A program made the translations under genes and the position numbers. 64,000 bases of DNA from Klebsiella indica (lineage in GTDB: Bacteria; Pseudomonadota; Gammaproteobacteria; Enterobacterales; Enterobacteriaceae), in the NCBI RefSeq assembly GCF_005860775.1, contig NZ_VCHQ01000013.1, forward strand, positions 1 to 64,000. Direction: 5' to 3'. Below are positions 18,391 through 27,054 of this stretch, piece after piece. The notes beneath the pieces are model-generated. The model did not search any database, was not told the DNA's origin, and saw only the letters and a program-made list of their open reading frames with translations. How positions within the stretch are numbered: the first letter of the stretch is position 1; every line of letters begins with the position of its first letter.

Positions 18391-19806
18391 TTATTCGTCG
18401 TCGTATTGTGGCCCAGCATAATTATCAAAGCGCGACCACTGACCGTTAAACGTCAGGCGCACCGTCCCGATGGGGCCGTTACGCTGTTTACCAATAATAA
18501 TTTCAGCGATGCCTTTTAAATCGCTGTTCTCGTGATACACCTCGTCACGATAGATAAACATGATTAAGTCGGCATCCTGCTCGATGGAGCCGGATTCACG
18601 CAGGTCGGAGTTCACCGGGCGTTTGTCCGCTCGCTGTTCCAGGGAGCGGTTAAGCTGCGACAACGCCACCACCGGCACCTGCAGCTCTTTCGCCAGCGCC
18701 TTCAAGGAACGCGATATTTCCGCGATTTCCAGGGTACGGTTATCGGAGAGCGACGGCACGCGCATCAGTTGCAGGTAGTCGATCATGATAAGGCCAATCC
18801 CGCCGTGCTCACGCGCGATACGCCGCGCGCGGGAGCGTACTTCCGTTGGCGTCAGGCCGGAGGAGTCATCAATATAGATATTACGCTTTTCCAGCAAAAT
18901 CCCCATGGTGCCGGAAATGCGCGCCCAGTCTTCATCATCCAGTTGACCGGTACGAATGCGGGTCTGGTCAACGCGAGACAGGGAAGCCAGAGAACGCATC
19001 ATAATCTGTTCCGAGGGCATCTCAAGGCTAAAGATTAATACCGGTTTATCCTGCAACATCGCCGCATTTTCAACGAGGTTCATCGCAAATGTCGTTTTAC
19101 CCATCGACGGACGCGCGGCGACAATAATCAGATCCGACGGCTGAAGACCGGCGGTCTTTTTGTTGAGGTCGTCATAACCGGTATTCACGCCGGTGACGCC
19201 GTCGTGAGGTTGCTGGAATAACTGTTCGATGCGCGCCACGGTGGCATCCAGCACGTCAGCGATATTCTTCGGGCCTTCATCTTTATTGGCGCGGCTTTCG
19301 GCGATTTTGAAAACTCGCGATTCGGCCAGGTCCAGCAGATCTTCGCTGGTGCGGCCCTGCGGATCGAAACCGGCTTCGGCGATTTCGTTAGCCACCGAGA
19401 TCATTTCACGCACAACCGCACGTTCCCGCACGATATCGGCATAGGCGCTAATATTCGCCGCACTTGGCGTATTTTTCGATAATTCCGCCAGATAGGCGAA
19501 TCCGCCGACGCTATCCAGTTGCCCCTGACGCTCCAGCGATTCCGCGAGCGTAATCAGGTCAATCGGACTCCCCGACTCCTGCAGACGCGCCATTTCGGTA
19601 AAAATATGGCGGTGCGGACGAGTATAAAAATCGTCTGAAACGACGCGTTCGGCAACATCATCCCAGCGTTCGTTATCCAGCATTAAACCGCCCAACACCG
19701 ACTGTTCCGCTTCAATCGAGTGCGGCGGGACTTTTAACCCGTCGAGTTGATAATCGCGCTCTCTGGGTTCAGTCTGTGATTTGTTGAAGGGTTTATTTCC
19801 TGCCAT
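18391..19806 (-). CDS. dnaB: Replicative DNA helicase DnaB
   Basis: Hexameric 5'-3' helicase that unwinds the replication fork and recruits primase. The protein has 471 residues as in E. coli. The N-terminal collar domain (PPHSIEAEQSVLGGLMLDNERWDDV) leads to the RecA-like motor with Walker A ARPSMGKTTFAMN, then LIMIDYLQLM and ALSQLNRSLEQRADKRP. It is a monocistronic backbone gene, divergent from qorA with a 65-base gap. Confidence 0.97.
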   Translation of the reverse strand: MAGNKPFNKSQTEPRERDYQLDGLKVPPHSIEAEQSVLGGLMLDNERWDDVAERVVSDDFYTRPHRHIFTEMARLQESGSPIDLITLAESLERQGQLDSVGGFAYLAELSKNTPSAANISAYADIVRERAVVREMISVANEIAEAGFDPQGRTSEDLLDLAESRVFKIAESRANKDEGPKNIADVLDATVARIEQLFQQPHDGVTGVNTGYDDLNKKTAGLQPSDLIIVAARPSMGKTTFAMNLVENAAMLQDKPVLIFSLEMPSEQIMMRSLASLSRVDQTRIRTGQLDDEDWARISGTMGILLEKRNIYIDDSSGLTPTEVRSRARRIAREHGGIGLIMIDYLQLMRVPSLSDNRTLEIAEISRSLKALAKELQVPVVALSQLNRSLEQRADKRPVNSDLRESGSIEQDADLIMFIYRDEVYHENSDLKGIAEIIIGKQRNGPIGTVRLTFNGQWSRFDNYAGPQYDDE

Positions 19807-19871
19807 AGTGAATGGAGTTACCGAGATAGTGAATGGTTCGAAAGATTACCACATTATTTAATGGAGGGAGC

Positions 19872-20855
19872 ATGGCAACACGTATTGAATTTCACAAGCA
19901 CGGAGGGCCTGACGTTCTGCAAACGGTGGAGTTCACGCCGCAGCCTCCCGCAGAATACGACGTTCAGGTAGAAAATAAAGCTATAGGCATCAACTACATT
20001 GATACCTACATCCGTAGCGGCCTCTATCCGCCGCCCTCATTACCGAGCGGCCTGGGTACCGAAGCCGCTGGCGTGGTCAGCCAGGTCGGCAGCGGCGTAA
20101 CCCATATCAAGGTCGGCGATCGGGTGGTTTACGCCCAATCGGCTCTGGGCGCCTATAGTTCCGTGCATAACGTCGCCGCCGATAAAGTCGCCATTTTACC
20201 CAAGGCGATCACTTTCGAGCAGGCGGCAGCCTCATTTCTGAAAGGCCTGACGGTCTGGTATCTGCTGCGTAAAACCTATGAAATCAAAGCAGGCGAAGCG
20301 TTCCTGTTTCACGCGGCGGCTGGCGGCGTGGGATTGATTGCCTGCCAGTGGGCAAAAGCGCTGGGAGCTAAACTGATCGGCACCGTCGGCAGCGCGCAAA
20401 AGGCTGAACGCGCCAGACAGGCCGGGGCCTGGCAAATCATTAACTACCGCGAAGAGAACATCGTCGAACGTCTGAAGGAGATCACCGACGGCAAGAAAGT
20501 CCATGTGGTCTATGATTCCGTGGGCAAAGATACCTGGGAGTCCTCCCTTGACTGCCTGCAGCGGCGGGGGCTGATGGTCAGCTTCGGCAACTCATCAGGC
20601 CCGGTAACCGGCGTCAATCTTGGCATCCTCAACCAGAAAGGTTCGCTGTATGTCACCCGCCCTTCGCTGCAAGGCTATATCACCACGCGCGAAGAGCTGA
20701 CGGAAGCCAGCAACGAGCTATTCTCGCTGATCGCCAGCGGCGTGATAAAAGTGGATGTCGCAGAGAATCAGAAATATGCCTTAACCGAGGCCAGACGCGC
20801 GCATGAGGTACTGGAAAGCCGGGCGACGCAGGGTTCAAGTTTGTTGTTGCCGTAG
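19872..20855 (+). CDS. qorA: Quinone oxidoreductase, NADPH-dependent (QorA)
   Basis: Zeta-crystallin-like medium-chain reductase that uses NADPH to reduce quinones. From ATG 19872 (with GGAGGGAG upstream) it has 327 residues, as in E. coli. The frame is open 13 codons further up, but that start lacks a ribosome site. FHAAAGGVGLIACQWAKALGAKLIGTVGS is the nucleotide-binding loop. No zinc-binding cysteines are present, as expected for this branch. Confidence 0.93.
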   Translation: MATRIEFHKHGGPDVLQTVEFTPQPPAEYDVQVENKAIGINYIDTYIRSGLYPPPSLPSGLGTEAAGVVSQVGSGVTHIKVGDRVVYAQSALGAYSSVHNVAADKVAILPKAITFEQAAASFLKGLTVWYLLRKTYEIKAGEAFLFHAAAGGVGLIACQWAKALGAKLIGTVGSAQKAERARQAGAWQIINYREENIVERLKEITDGKKVHVVYDSVGKDTWESSLDCLQRRGLMVSFGNSSGPVTGVNLGILNQKGSLYVTRPSLQGYITTREELTEASNELFSLIASGVIKVDVAENQKYALTEARRAHEVLESRATQGSSLLLP

Positions 20856-21041
20856 TTCGGATGTGTTGCCTGGAGTGATGGATAAAAGCCGGGCAACCAC
20901 AGCCAGCGCCCCTGTAGCCTGTCGTATGCCGGAATAAGCAGAAAAGGTTCAGCGTGCTGACAAAGCGCGTTTTTCTGAAATTTCCCGGCGGCGCTTCGCT
21001 TACGCAGGCTTGCAGGAAATTCATAACATATTAATATTAAA

Positions 21042-21165
21042 TGATTTATAGGTCTAATCAGGTGCCAGACGCCACCTGGCGGAAATACGAGACATATCTA
21101 ATATCGGTTTGTCATCAGCCTCAAAAGTTTAGGGCTTCCACACGGGAAGCCCTTACTTTTTTTGT
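21042..21165 (+). ncRNA. Candidate small RNA ending in an orphan terminator
   Basis: The 433 bases between qorA and pspG (20856-21288) carry no believable gene. A strong intrinsic terminator lies at 21131-21153, about 280 bases after qorA. A possible promoter precedes it: TTGCAG at 21010-21015 and TAATAT 16 bases on. A transcript of about 120 nt would begin near 21042. It may instead be only a late qorA terminator. Confidence 0.25.
21131..21163 (+). terminator. Intrinsic terminator between qorA and pspG
   Basis: AGGGCTTCC (21131-21139) pairs perfectly with GGAAGCCCT (21145-21153) around a 5-base loop and is followed by TACTTTTTTT. This is a textbook plus-strand terminator. Confidence 0.8.
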
Positions 21166-21288
21166 TTCGGCTGTATGTAGGGTACAGCTCGATGAATTCA
21201 TTAACTTGTTAATAGTGGCAGATTTAATTAGCAAAGCCTACGCTGTTTTAGGCAAAAATCTTCAGGTTGTGACATAGCGCTCAATACC

Positions 21289-21531
21289 TTAGTAATGCCA
21301 GCGGTTATTACTCCGATAACGACTCTCAGTCGGCGATTTTATCGCCCGGATCGCCCACACCACGACAACGACCAACAGCAGCCACGGCAGTAATTTAATC
21401 ATTAAAGCAAAGAGTCCGCCGACAAACATCACCGCTGTCGCCACCACGATGGCGGCGATAATACCCAATAATGACACGCCGGTGACCAACAGCATGACAA
21501 AAAAGCCAATCACAAATAAGAGTTCCAGCAT
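21289..21531 (-). CDS. pspG: Phage shock protein PspG
   Basis: Small inner-membrane effector of the phage-shock envelope stress response, 80 residues as in E. coli. Two hydrophobic helices (LELLFVIGFFVMLLVTGVSLLG to about residue 48 and LLPWLLLVVVVVWAIRAI) are followed by a basic tail. Start is ATG 21531 (MLELLF) with GGGGAG upstream; the ATG one codon earlier is also possible. In relatives it is transcribed from a sigma-54 promoter activated by PspF, and such a promoter is present here. Confidence 0.92.
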   Translation of the reverse strand: MLELLFVIGFFVMLLVTGVSLLGIIAAIVVATAVMFVGGLFALMIKLLPWLLLVVVVVWAIRAIKSPTESRYRSNNRWHY

Positions 21532-21573
21532 CATCTTCTCCCCAAAGAAATTTTTCTATCACTTCCTGGGTAT

Positions 21574-21589
21574 TACAAGAACCATGCCA
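21574..21589 (-). promoter_or_regulatory. Sigma-54 promoter of pspG
   Basis: On the minus strand TGGCATGGTTCTTGTA has the -24 GG and a -12 G at the right 10-base spacing, with GT in place of GC. It lies about 45 bases before the pspG ATG. PspF-dependent sigma-54 control of pspG is established in E. coli. Confidence 0.65.
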
Positions 21590-21671
21590 AATATAACTTA
21601 TTGAATATAAACAAAATTTATCACATCACTTATACGTAAAGTGGTGAATTTGACCAGGTTTTAGTGAAAAA

Positions 21672-22670
21672 TTAACCCTTGTCGGCAACCCATCGCAGCG
21701 CCTGCTCCAGCACATTGATATCCGCACCGGCTTTATGCGCATTCTCGCTCAGATGGCGGCGCCACTGGCGCGCGCCCGGAATCCCCTGAAACAGTCCCAG
21801 CATGTGGCGCGTCACGTGTCCCAGATATGTTCCGTTGCTGAGTTCACGTTCAATATAGGGATACATCGCGCGGACCACGGCAACCGGATCGGCATCTATA
21901 CCGTCCACGGCGAAAATTTCCCGGTCGACCGAGGCCAGAATGCCCGGATTCTGATAAGCCTCGCGGCCCACCATCACCCCATCCATATGCTCCAGATGCC
22001 GTTTCGCCTCCGCCAGCGACTTAATGCCGCCATTAATCGCCATCGTCAGATGCGGGAAATCGCGTTTAAGCTGGTAGACGCGCGGATAATCCAGCGGCGG
22101 GATCTCACGATTCTCCTTCGGGCTCAGGCCGGATAACCACGCCTTACGCGCGTGGATGATAAACATCTCACACTCGCCTTTCCCGGAAACCGTTTCGATA
22201 AAATCACACAGAAATTCGTAACTGTCCTGGTCATCAATACCGATGCGGGTCTTTACCGTTACCGGAATCGACACCACGTCGCGCATCGCTTTAATGCAGT
22301 CGGCAACCCGTTGGGCATTGCCCATCAGGCAAGCGCCGAACATGCCGTTTTGCACGCGATCGGACGGGCAACCAACGTTGAGGTTTATTTCATCATAGCC
22401 GCGCGCCTGCGCCAGCTTTGCGCAGTGCGCCAGCGCCGCCGGATCGCTGCCACCCAGTTGCAGAGCGACCGGATGCTCTTCTTCGCTATAGGCCAGGTAG
22501 TCGCCTTTACCGTGAATAATCGCGCCAGTGGTCACCATTTCAGTGTACAGCAGCGTATGGCGCGAGAGCTGGCGCAGAAAATAGCGGCAGTGTCTGTCTG
22601 TCCAGTCGAGCATCGGCGCGATGGAAAAACGGTGGGCGGCAAAAGCAGTTGGCGTTGATTCTGACATCAT
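21672..22670 (-). CDS. dusA: tRNA-dihydrouridine synthase A (DusA)
   Basis: FMN enzyme that reduces uridine to dihydrouridine at positions 20/20a of tRNA with NADPH. From ATG 22670 it has 332 residues. The TIM-barrel start [19 protein letters not shown], the catalytic Cys in [29 protein letters not shown] and the FMN-binding [15 protein letters not shown] are present. The frame is open another 16 codons upstream, but the MMSESTP start agrees with the Salmonella form as I recall it. Confidence 0.93.
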   Translation of the reverse strand: MMSESTPTAFAAHRFSIAPMLDWTDRHCRYFLRQLSRHTLLYTEMVTTGAIIHGKGDYLAYSEEEHPVALQLGGSDPAALAHCAKLAQARGYDEINLNVGCPSDRVQNGMFGACLMGNAQRVADCIKAMRDVVSIPVTVKTRIGIDDQDSYEFLCDFIETVSGKGECEMFIIHARKAWLSGLSPKENREIPPLDYPRVYQLKRDFPHLTMAINGGIKSLAEAKRHLEHMDGVMVGREAYQNPGILASVDREIFAVDGIDADPVAVVRAMYPYIERELSNGTYLGHVTRHMLGLFQGIPGARQWRRHLSENAHKAGADINVLEQALRWVADKG

Positions 22671-22774
22671 GGCGAATAAATAAGCATCCGGGTAAAAAGG
22701 GGCGCTACTATAGCACAAAGATACATCACTGGCGCATCGCCCCGGCGCGGGCTTTTTCTATCGGACAACAAACG

Positions 22775-23263
22775 TTACTTTCTCCGCGGCTTGCCGTCGT
22801 GCGGGCCGAAAAACTGCGGCGGATGATCAACCCAACGATCCTGACGGGTAGCGGCATAGCCGGGATTAAGCGGATAGTAGATACGGTTGAATTTGTTGTT
22901 CGCCTCGCCGACGACTAACAGGCGAACTTCGTGGTCGGTATTATTGAGGAAGGTGTGGCAAACGCCGGTTCCGGCAGGAAAGCCGACGCTATCACCGGGC
23001 TCCAGCTTCCAGAGATAGCCGTTAATCCACACGTCCGGATACCCCTCCAGCACATAGATAAACTCTTCTTCGTCGCTTTCCGCGTGCGGATAGGAGGTAC
23101 GACGCCCGGGCGGAAGACGTTCGTGATGGATCCCCAGACGATTCAACCGCAGGCCGCGCGCCAGCGGCGCACCGATGGAGAACAGCTCTGTGCTATCGGG
23201 ATAGGTGGAATCATCCGCCCCCTCCAGTTCACGCCAGTGTCGAATGCAATCAGGTCGTTTCAT
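22775..23263 (-). CDS. Cupin-domain protein of unknown function
   Basis: Small cytosolic protein of 162 residues with one cupin barrel. HAESDEEEFIYVLEGYPDVWING and the later PAGTGVCHTFLNN are the two cupin motifs, with His and Glu residues placed to bind a metal. No signal peptide is visible. It is divergent from zur with 233 bases between and follows the opposite side of dusA; E. coli K-12 has no equivalent here as I recall. The neighbour suggests a possible link with metal control, but there is no direct sign of a Zur site in front of it. Confidence 0.75.
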   Translation of the reverse strand: MKRPDCIRHWRELEGADDSTYPDSTELFSIGAPLARGLRLNRLGIHHERLPPGRRTSYPHAESDEEEFIYVLEGYPDVWINGYLWKLEPGDSVGFPAGTGVCHTFLNNTDHEVRLLVVGEANNKFNRIYYPLNPGYAATRQDRWVDHPPQFFGPHDGKPRRK

Positions 23264-23496
23264 CGTTTTCTCCCGAAAATGAGATGCATCGGATATAGCA
23301 TAACCCTAAATAATTCGCGTTGCAGACAGCGGAAAGTGAGCGACAAATTCGTCAGAAACAAATTTGTCCCGCCAGAAAGGCGCCTCCGGCGAGCACAGGC
23401 AACGTGAAGTGTGACCGGTATAAGTCCCAGGGACTCGGTGTTTTATCTGGAACGTGATAAAGTAACAGTTTCACATTCACGCGACCAGAGGACGCC

Positions 23497-24012
23497 ATGG
23501 ATAAGACTACTTCGCAACAAATGTTAGCGCATGCTGAAAAGCTCTGTGCACAACGTGGCGTACGCCTGACCCCTCAGCGCCTTGAAGTGTTGCGTTTGAT
23601 GAGCCTGCAGCAAGGGGCTATCAGCGCCTACGATCTGCTCGATCTGCTCCGGGAAACAGAACCGCAGGCCAAACCGCCAACGGTATACCGGGCGCTGGAG
23701 TTTTTGCTGGAGCAGGGACTCGTGCACAAGGTGGAATCCACCAACAGCTATGTGCTGTGTCACCTTTTCGATCAGCCAACCCACAGCTCAGCGATGTTTA
23801 TCTGCGACCGCTGCGGTGGCGTCAAAGAAGAGTGTGCGGAAGGTGTAGAAGATATTATGCATTCCCTGGCGGCGAAGATGGGCTTCGCTCTGCGCCACAA
23901 TGTGATTGAAGCTCACGGCCTGTGTGCAGCCTGCGTTGAAGTCGAAGCCTGCAGCACGCCGGGGCACTGCCATCACGATCACACCATACAGATTAAAAAG
24001 AAAGCCCGCTGA
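23497..24012 (+). CDS. zur: Zinc uptake regulator Zur (Fur family)
   Basis: Zinc-sensing repressor that shuts off zinc uptake genes such as znuABC. The protein has 171 residues as in E. coli. The winged-helix DNA-binding domain (RLTPQRLEVLRLMSLQQGAISAYDLLDLL) is followed by a dimer domain with metal-binding CDRCGGVKEEC, HGLCAACVEVEAC and a His-rich tail (HCHHDH). ATG 23497 has GAGGAC upstream. A 7-bp inverted repeat (24005-24011 with 24023-24029) spans the stop codon. Confidence 0.95.
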   Translation: MDKTTSQQMLAHAEKLCAQRGVRLTPQRLEVLRLMSLQQGAISAYDLLDLLRETEPQAKPPTVYRALEFLLEQGLVHKVESTNSYVLCHLFDQPTHSSAMFICDRCGGVKEECAEGVEDIMHSLAAKMGFALRHNVIEAHGLCAACVEVEACSTPGHCHHDHTIQIKKKAR

Positions 24013-24101
24013 GGGGGAGCCGCAGCGGGAATCAAGGCTAACGGTACCTCCGGATACCGTCAAGGCAGGCACTAACAGTGGGTTAAAACACGACGCTTTC
24101 G

Positions 24102-24311
24102 CTACCAGCGATAATCGTTACGGGTTTCCCACTCCGTGACCTCTTTCTCGGCCTGGTCTTTGGCGTAGCCATAACGTTCCTGAATCTTACCGACAAGCTG
24201 GTCACGTTTACCCTCGATGACGGTCATATCGTCGTCGGTCAGTTTGCCCCATTGTTCTTTTGCTTTACCTTTCAACTGTTTCCAGTTACCGCCGATTTCG
24301 TCTTTATTCAT
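24102..24311 (-). CDS. yjbJ: CsbD-family stress protein YjbJ
   Basis: Small, abundant, highly charged cytoplasmic protein of 69 residues. It contains the CsbD motif DEIGGNWKQLKGKAKEQWGKL and ends ETRNDYRW as in E. coli YjbJ. In E. coli it is general-stress induced; its molecular role is not known. ATG 24311 follows another ATG directly, and either could be used. Confidence 0.9.
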   Translation of the reverse strand: MNKDEIGGNWKQLKGKAKEQWGKLTDDDMTVIEGKRDQLVGKIQERYGYAKDQAEKEVTEWETRNDYRW

Positions 24312-24436
24312 CATGCAATCCTCATCGTTCGGTGAATGAACAGCCCATTATGGGCCGGGCATGACTTAACTATAGATGAGTATTCTGAGTAGAATTTATT
24401 ATTCAGAATCTTTAACCAGCAGACAAATAAAACCCG

Positions 24437-25753
24437 CTACGAAAACCAGGTTCCATACCGCCAGTGTCGCCGCCAGATGAGCGCCAGCGACGCCCCGCGC
24501 AGGGCAAGAAAAACCGTCAGCGCCAGCCACAAACCGTGATTCCCGAGAACCGGTAGCGTTAACAGCGTCAGGGCAAATCCCGCCGCCGCCACAACCATAC
24601 TATTACGCATCTCCGCCCCGCGCGTCGCGCCGATAAACATACCGTCCAGCAAATAGCACCAGACACCAATCACCGGCAGTATCGTCTGCCAGATGAGATA
24701 GCGGTCGGCCAGTTGCTGCAATGAAGGCAGAGACGTCAACACGCTGATGATCTGCTCACCGGCAAGGCTGTAAATCAGCGTAAACGCCAGCGCCACCATC
24801 CCTGACTGGCGACAGGCCGCACGCCAGACGACAAGCAGTTGACCGTCATCGCGCGCGCCGTAGGCCTGCCCGGAATGGGCTTCAACGGCATAGGCGAAAC
24901 CATCCAGTGCGTAGGCGGTAAAGGTCAGCATAGTCATCAGTACCGCATTGACCGCCACCACATCGGCGCCGAGACGGGCCCCGAATACTGTCACCGCCCC
25001 GAAGCAAAGCTGTAGCAGCAGCGAACGCAGCATGATGTCGCGATTTAACGCCAGCAAACGGCGTATGTCGCCACGCCAGGCGTTTTTCAACATCGACAGG
25101 GGAACGCCACGCAGCGCCAGCACGCGTCTCACCATTAACAGTCCAATAAAGAAGGTGGCGTATTCTGCCGTGACCGTCGCCAGCGCCGCTCCCTGAACAT
25201 TCATATGCAGGCCGATCACCAACCATAAATCGAGCGCAATGTTAAGAACATTGCCGACCACCAGCAGGATCACCGGCGCCCGGGCATACTGCACACCAAG
25301 CAGCCAGCCCAGCAGGACCAGATTCGCCAGCGAGGCGGGCGCGCTTAGCCAACGAATCTCAAGAAAGTGCCGGGCCTGTACGAGCACAGATTCACTGCCG
25401 CCGACAATATGTAGCGCCAGATTGATTAACGGCCCCCTGAAGAGGACGATCGCTACCCCGGCGGCCAGCGCCAGAACAATCGGCTGCACCAGCGCGCGCG
25501 CCAGCCGCTGCGAATCGTTTGCGCCAAATGCCTGCGCCGTCAGTCCGGTAGTGCTCATGCGCAGAAACAGAAGCAGCATAAAAAGGAAGCTGGTGGCCGT
25601 TGCGCCAACCGCCACGCCTGCCAGATAAACTGGGCTGTCGAGGTGACCAATAACGGCGGTATCCACCAGTCCCAACAGCGGAACGGTGATATTGGAGAAG
25701 ATCATCGGTAACGCTAAGCGCCACAGGGCTCTGTCAGCAGAGTTAAAAAGCAT
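24437..25753 (-). CDS. dinF: MATE-family efflux protein DinF
   Basis: Inner-membrane multidrug/oxidant efflux protein with about 12 helices, 438 residues. LWRLALPMIFSNITVPLLGLVDTAVIGHLDSPVYL and YALDGFAYAVEAHSGQAYGAR are nearly identical to E. coli DinF. It lies 72 bases after lexA on the same strand, so it is read from the lexA promoter as an SOS gene. Confidence 0.93.
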   Translation of the reverse strand: MLFNSADRALWRLALPMIFSNITVPLLGLVDTAVIGHLDSPVYLAGVAVGATATSFLFMLLLFLRMSTTGLTAQAFGANDSQRLARALVQPIVLALAAGVAIVLFRGPLINLALHIVGGSESVLVQARHFLEIRWLSAPASLANLVLLGWLLGVQYARAPVILLVVGNVLNIALDLWLVIGLHMNVQGAALATVTAEYATFFIGLLMVRRVLALRGVPLSMLKNAWRGDIRRLLALNRDIMLRSLLLQLCFGAVTVFGARLGADVVAVNAVLMTMLTFTAYALDGFAYAVEAHSGQAYGARDDGQLLVVWRAACRQSGMVALAFTLIYSLAGEQIISVLTSLPSLQQLADRYLIWQTILPVIGVWCYLLDGMFIGATRGAEMRNSMVVAAAGFALTLLTLPVLGNHGLWLALTVFLALRGASLALIWRRHWRYGTWFS

Positions 25754-25825
25754 GGAAGAGGAGCCTGAATGGAAGTAAACGACGCAGCATCATGCATCAG
25801 CGGATAATGCTGCGGAATGGCGAGG

Positions 25826-26434
25826 TTATTGCCAGTTGCCGTTGCGGATAACGCCGACAGCCAGGCCTTCAATGGTAAAACTTTGTTCGCGCAGATCGAC
25901 CACGATCGGGGAAAATTCGCTATTTTCAGGCAGCAGCTCAACGACGTTGCCCTGCTTTTTCAGCCGCTTCACGGTGACTTCTTCGTCAATGCGCGCCACA
26001 ACCACCTGACCGTTGCGCACATCCTGCGTTTTATGCACCGCCAGCAGATCGCCATCCAGAATCCCGATGTCTTTCATTGACATACCGCTGACGCGCAGCA
26101 GAAAATCGGCGCTCGGCTTAAACATGGATGGATCCACCTGATAGTGGCCTTCAATATGCTGCTGCGCCAGCAGCGGTTCACCTGCGGCAACGCGGCCAAT
26201 TAGCGGCAGACCGCTCTCTTCCTCCGTCAGCAAGCGAATACCGCGAGAAGCGCCAGAAACGATCTCGATTGCGCCTTTACGCGCCAGCGCCTTCAGGTGT
26301 TCTTCCGCCGCGTTTGGGGAACGAAACCCCAAGCGCTGAGCAATCTCCGCACGCGTCGGCGGCATGCCCGTCTGGCTGATATGATCCCGAATGAGATCAA
26401 ACACCTCCTGCTGCCTGGTCGTTAACGCTTTCAT
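25826..26434 (-). CDS. lexA: SOS repressor LexA
   Basis: Repressor of the SOS regulon, cleaved with help of RecA filaments after DNA damage. The protein has 202 residues. The winged helix ([23 protein letters not shown]) is followed by the Ala84-Gly85 self-cleavage bond in GRVAAGEPL and by the catalytic Ser in RVSGMSMKD and Lys in [16 protein letters not shown]. Two SOS boxes ahead of the gene show autorepression. It differs from E. coli LexA at several positions, for example [13 protein letters not shown]. Confidence 0.97.
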   Translation of the reverse strand: MKALTTRQQEVFDLIRDHISQTGMPPTRAEIAQRLGFRSPNAAEEHLKALARKGAIEIVSGASRGIRLLTEEESGLPLIGRVAAGEPLLAQQHIEGHYQVDPSMFKPSADFLLRVSGMSMKDIGILDGDLLAVHKTQDVRNGQVVVARIDEEVTVKRLKKQGNVVELLPENSEFSPIVVDLREQSFTIEGLAVGVIRNGNWQ

Positions 26435-26442
26435 TCCGCCCC

Positions 26443-26479
26443 CTGGGTGTATATACAGTTATGCTGTGAGTATATACAG
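26443..26479 (-). promoter_or_regulatory. Tandem SOS boxes (LexA operators) of lexA-dinF
   Basis: CTGTATATACTCACAG (minus strand, 26464-26479) and CTGTATATACACCCAG (26443-26458) both match the LexA consensus CTG-N10-CAG and are 21 bases apart, the arrangement found in E. coli lexA. The lexA ATG lies 9 bases after the second box. Confidence 0.93.
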
Positions 26480-26556
26480 CTAACGGTGATTTTGGAACCA
26501 TATTTCACACAAAAATCAGCAGTTTCTTTCCATTTTGCGAACCGATACGGCAAGAG

Positions 26557-26925
26557 TCAGCGATAGTTCGCCCACAACAGCATTCCCCAGGTCATCAGCG
26601 CGATAATAATCGCCAGCAGAACCGCCGCGGACCCCAGATCTTTCGCCCGTCCCGAAAGGACGTGACGCTCAGGACCAATACGGTCGACGACGGCTTCAAT
26701 GGCGCTATTGATAATTTCAACTATCATCACGAGCAGAACCGAACCAATCAGCAGAACCCGGGTGACGGCATCGACGTCCAGCCAGCAGGCTATTGCCACG
26801 GCAATAATGGCCGCGATACCTTCCTGACGAAATGCGGCCTCGTTGATCCACGCCGCGCGAAATCCTTTACAGGAATACCCTGCGGCTTTAATAATTCGGG
26901 TTAACCCGGTGGTATTATTGGCCAT
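26557..26925 (-). CDS. dgkA: Diacylglycerol kinase DgkA
   Basis: Small trimeric inner-membrane kinase that recycles diacylglycerol to phosphatidic acid. The protein has 122 residues from ATG 26925 (a TTG one codon earlier is not needed). Three membrane helices and the active-site segment VEIINSAIEAVVDRIG with its essential Glu and Asn are present. It is divergent from plsB, which acts in the same lipid pathway. Confidence 0.94.
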   Translation of the reverse strand: MANNTTGLTRIIKAAGYSCKGFRAAWINEAAFRQEGIAAIIAVAIACWLDVDAVTRVLLIGSVLLVMIVEIINSAIEAVVDRIGPERHVLSGRAKDLGSAAVLLAIIIALMTWGMLLWANYR

Positions 26926-27054
26926 CAAACGAACCTTTTAATGTAAATAACGCCAATGAGTGTACGCGTTTGCCGCGTTACACCGGAAATTTTGCGCACT
27001 TTCTGTTATTCTTGCCGCGCATTTGCATGATTAACCAGGGGCTTCATATCGTCT

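Noticed and set aside
21041-21277. 78-codon frame between qorA and pspG
   Set aside because: It reads through a strong intrinsic terminator and has no ribosome site.
24005-24060. Hairpins at and after the zur stop codon as terminator
   Set aside because: Neither 24005-24029 nor 24041-24060 is followed by a T run on either strand.
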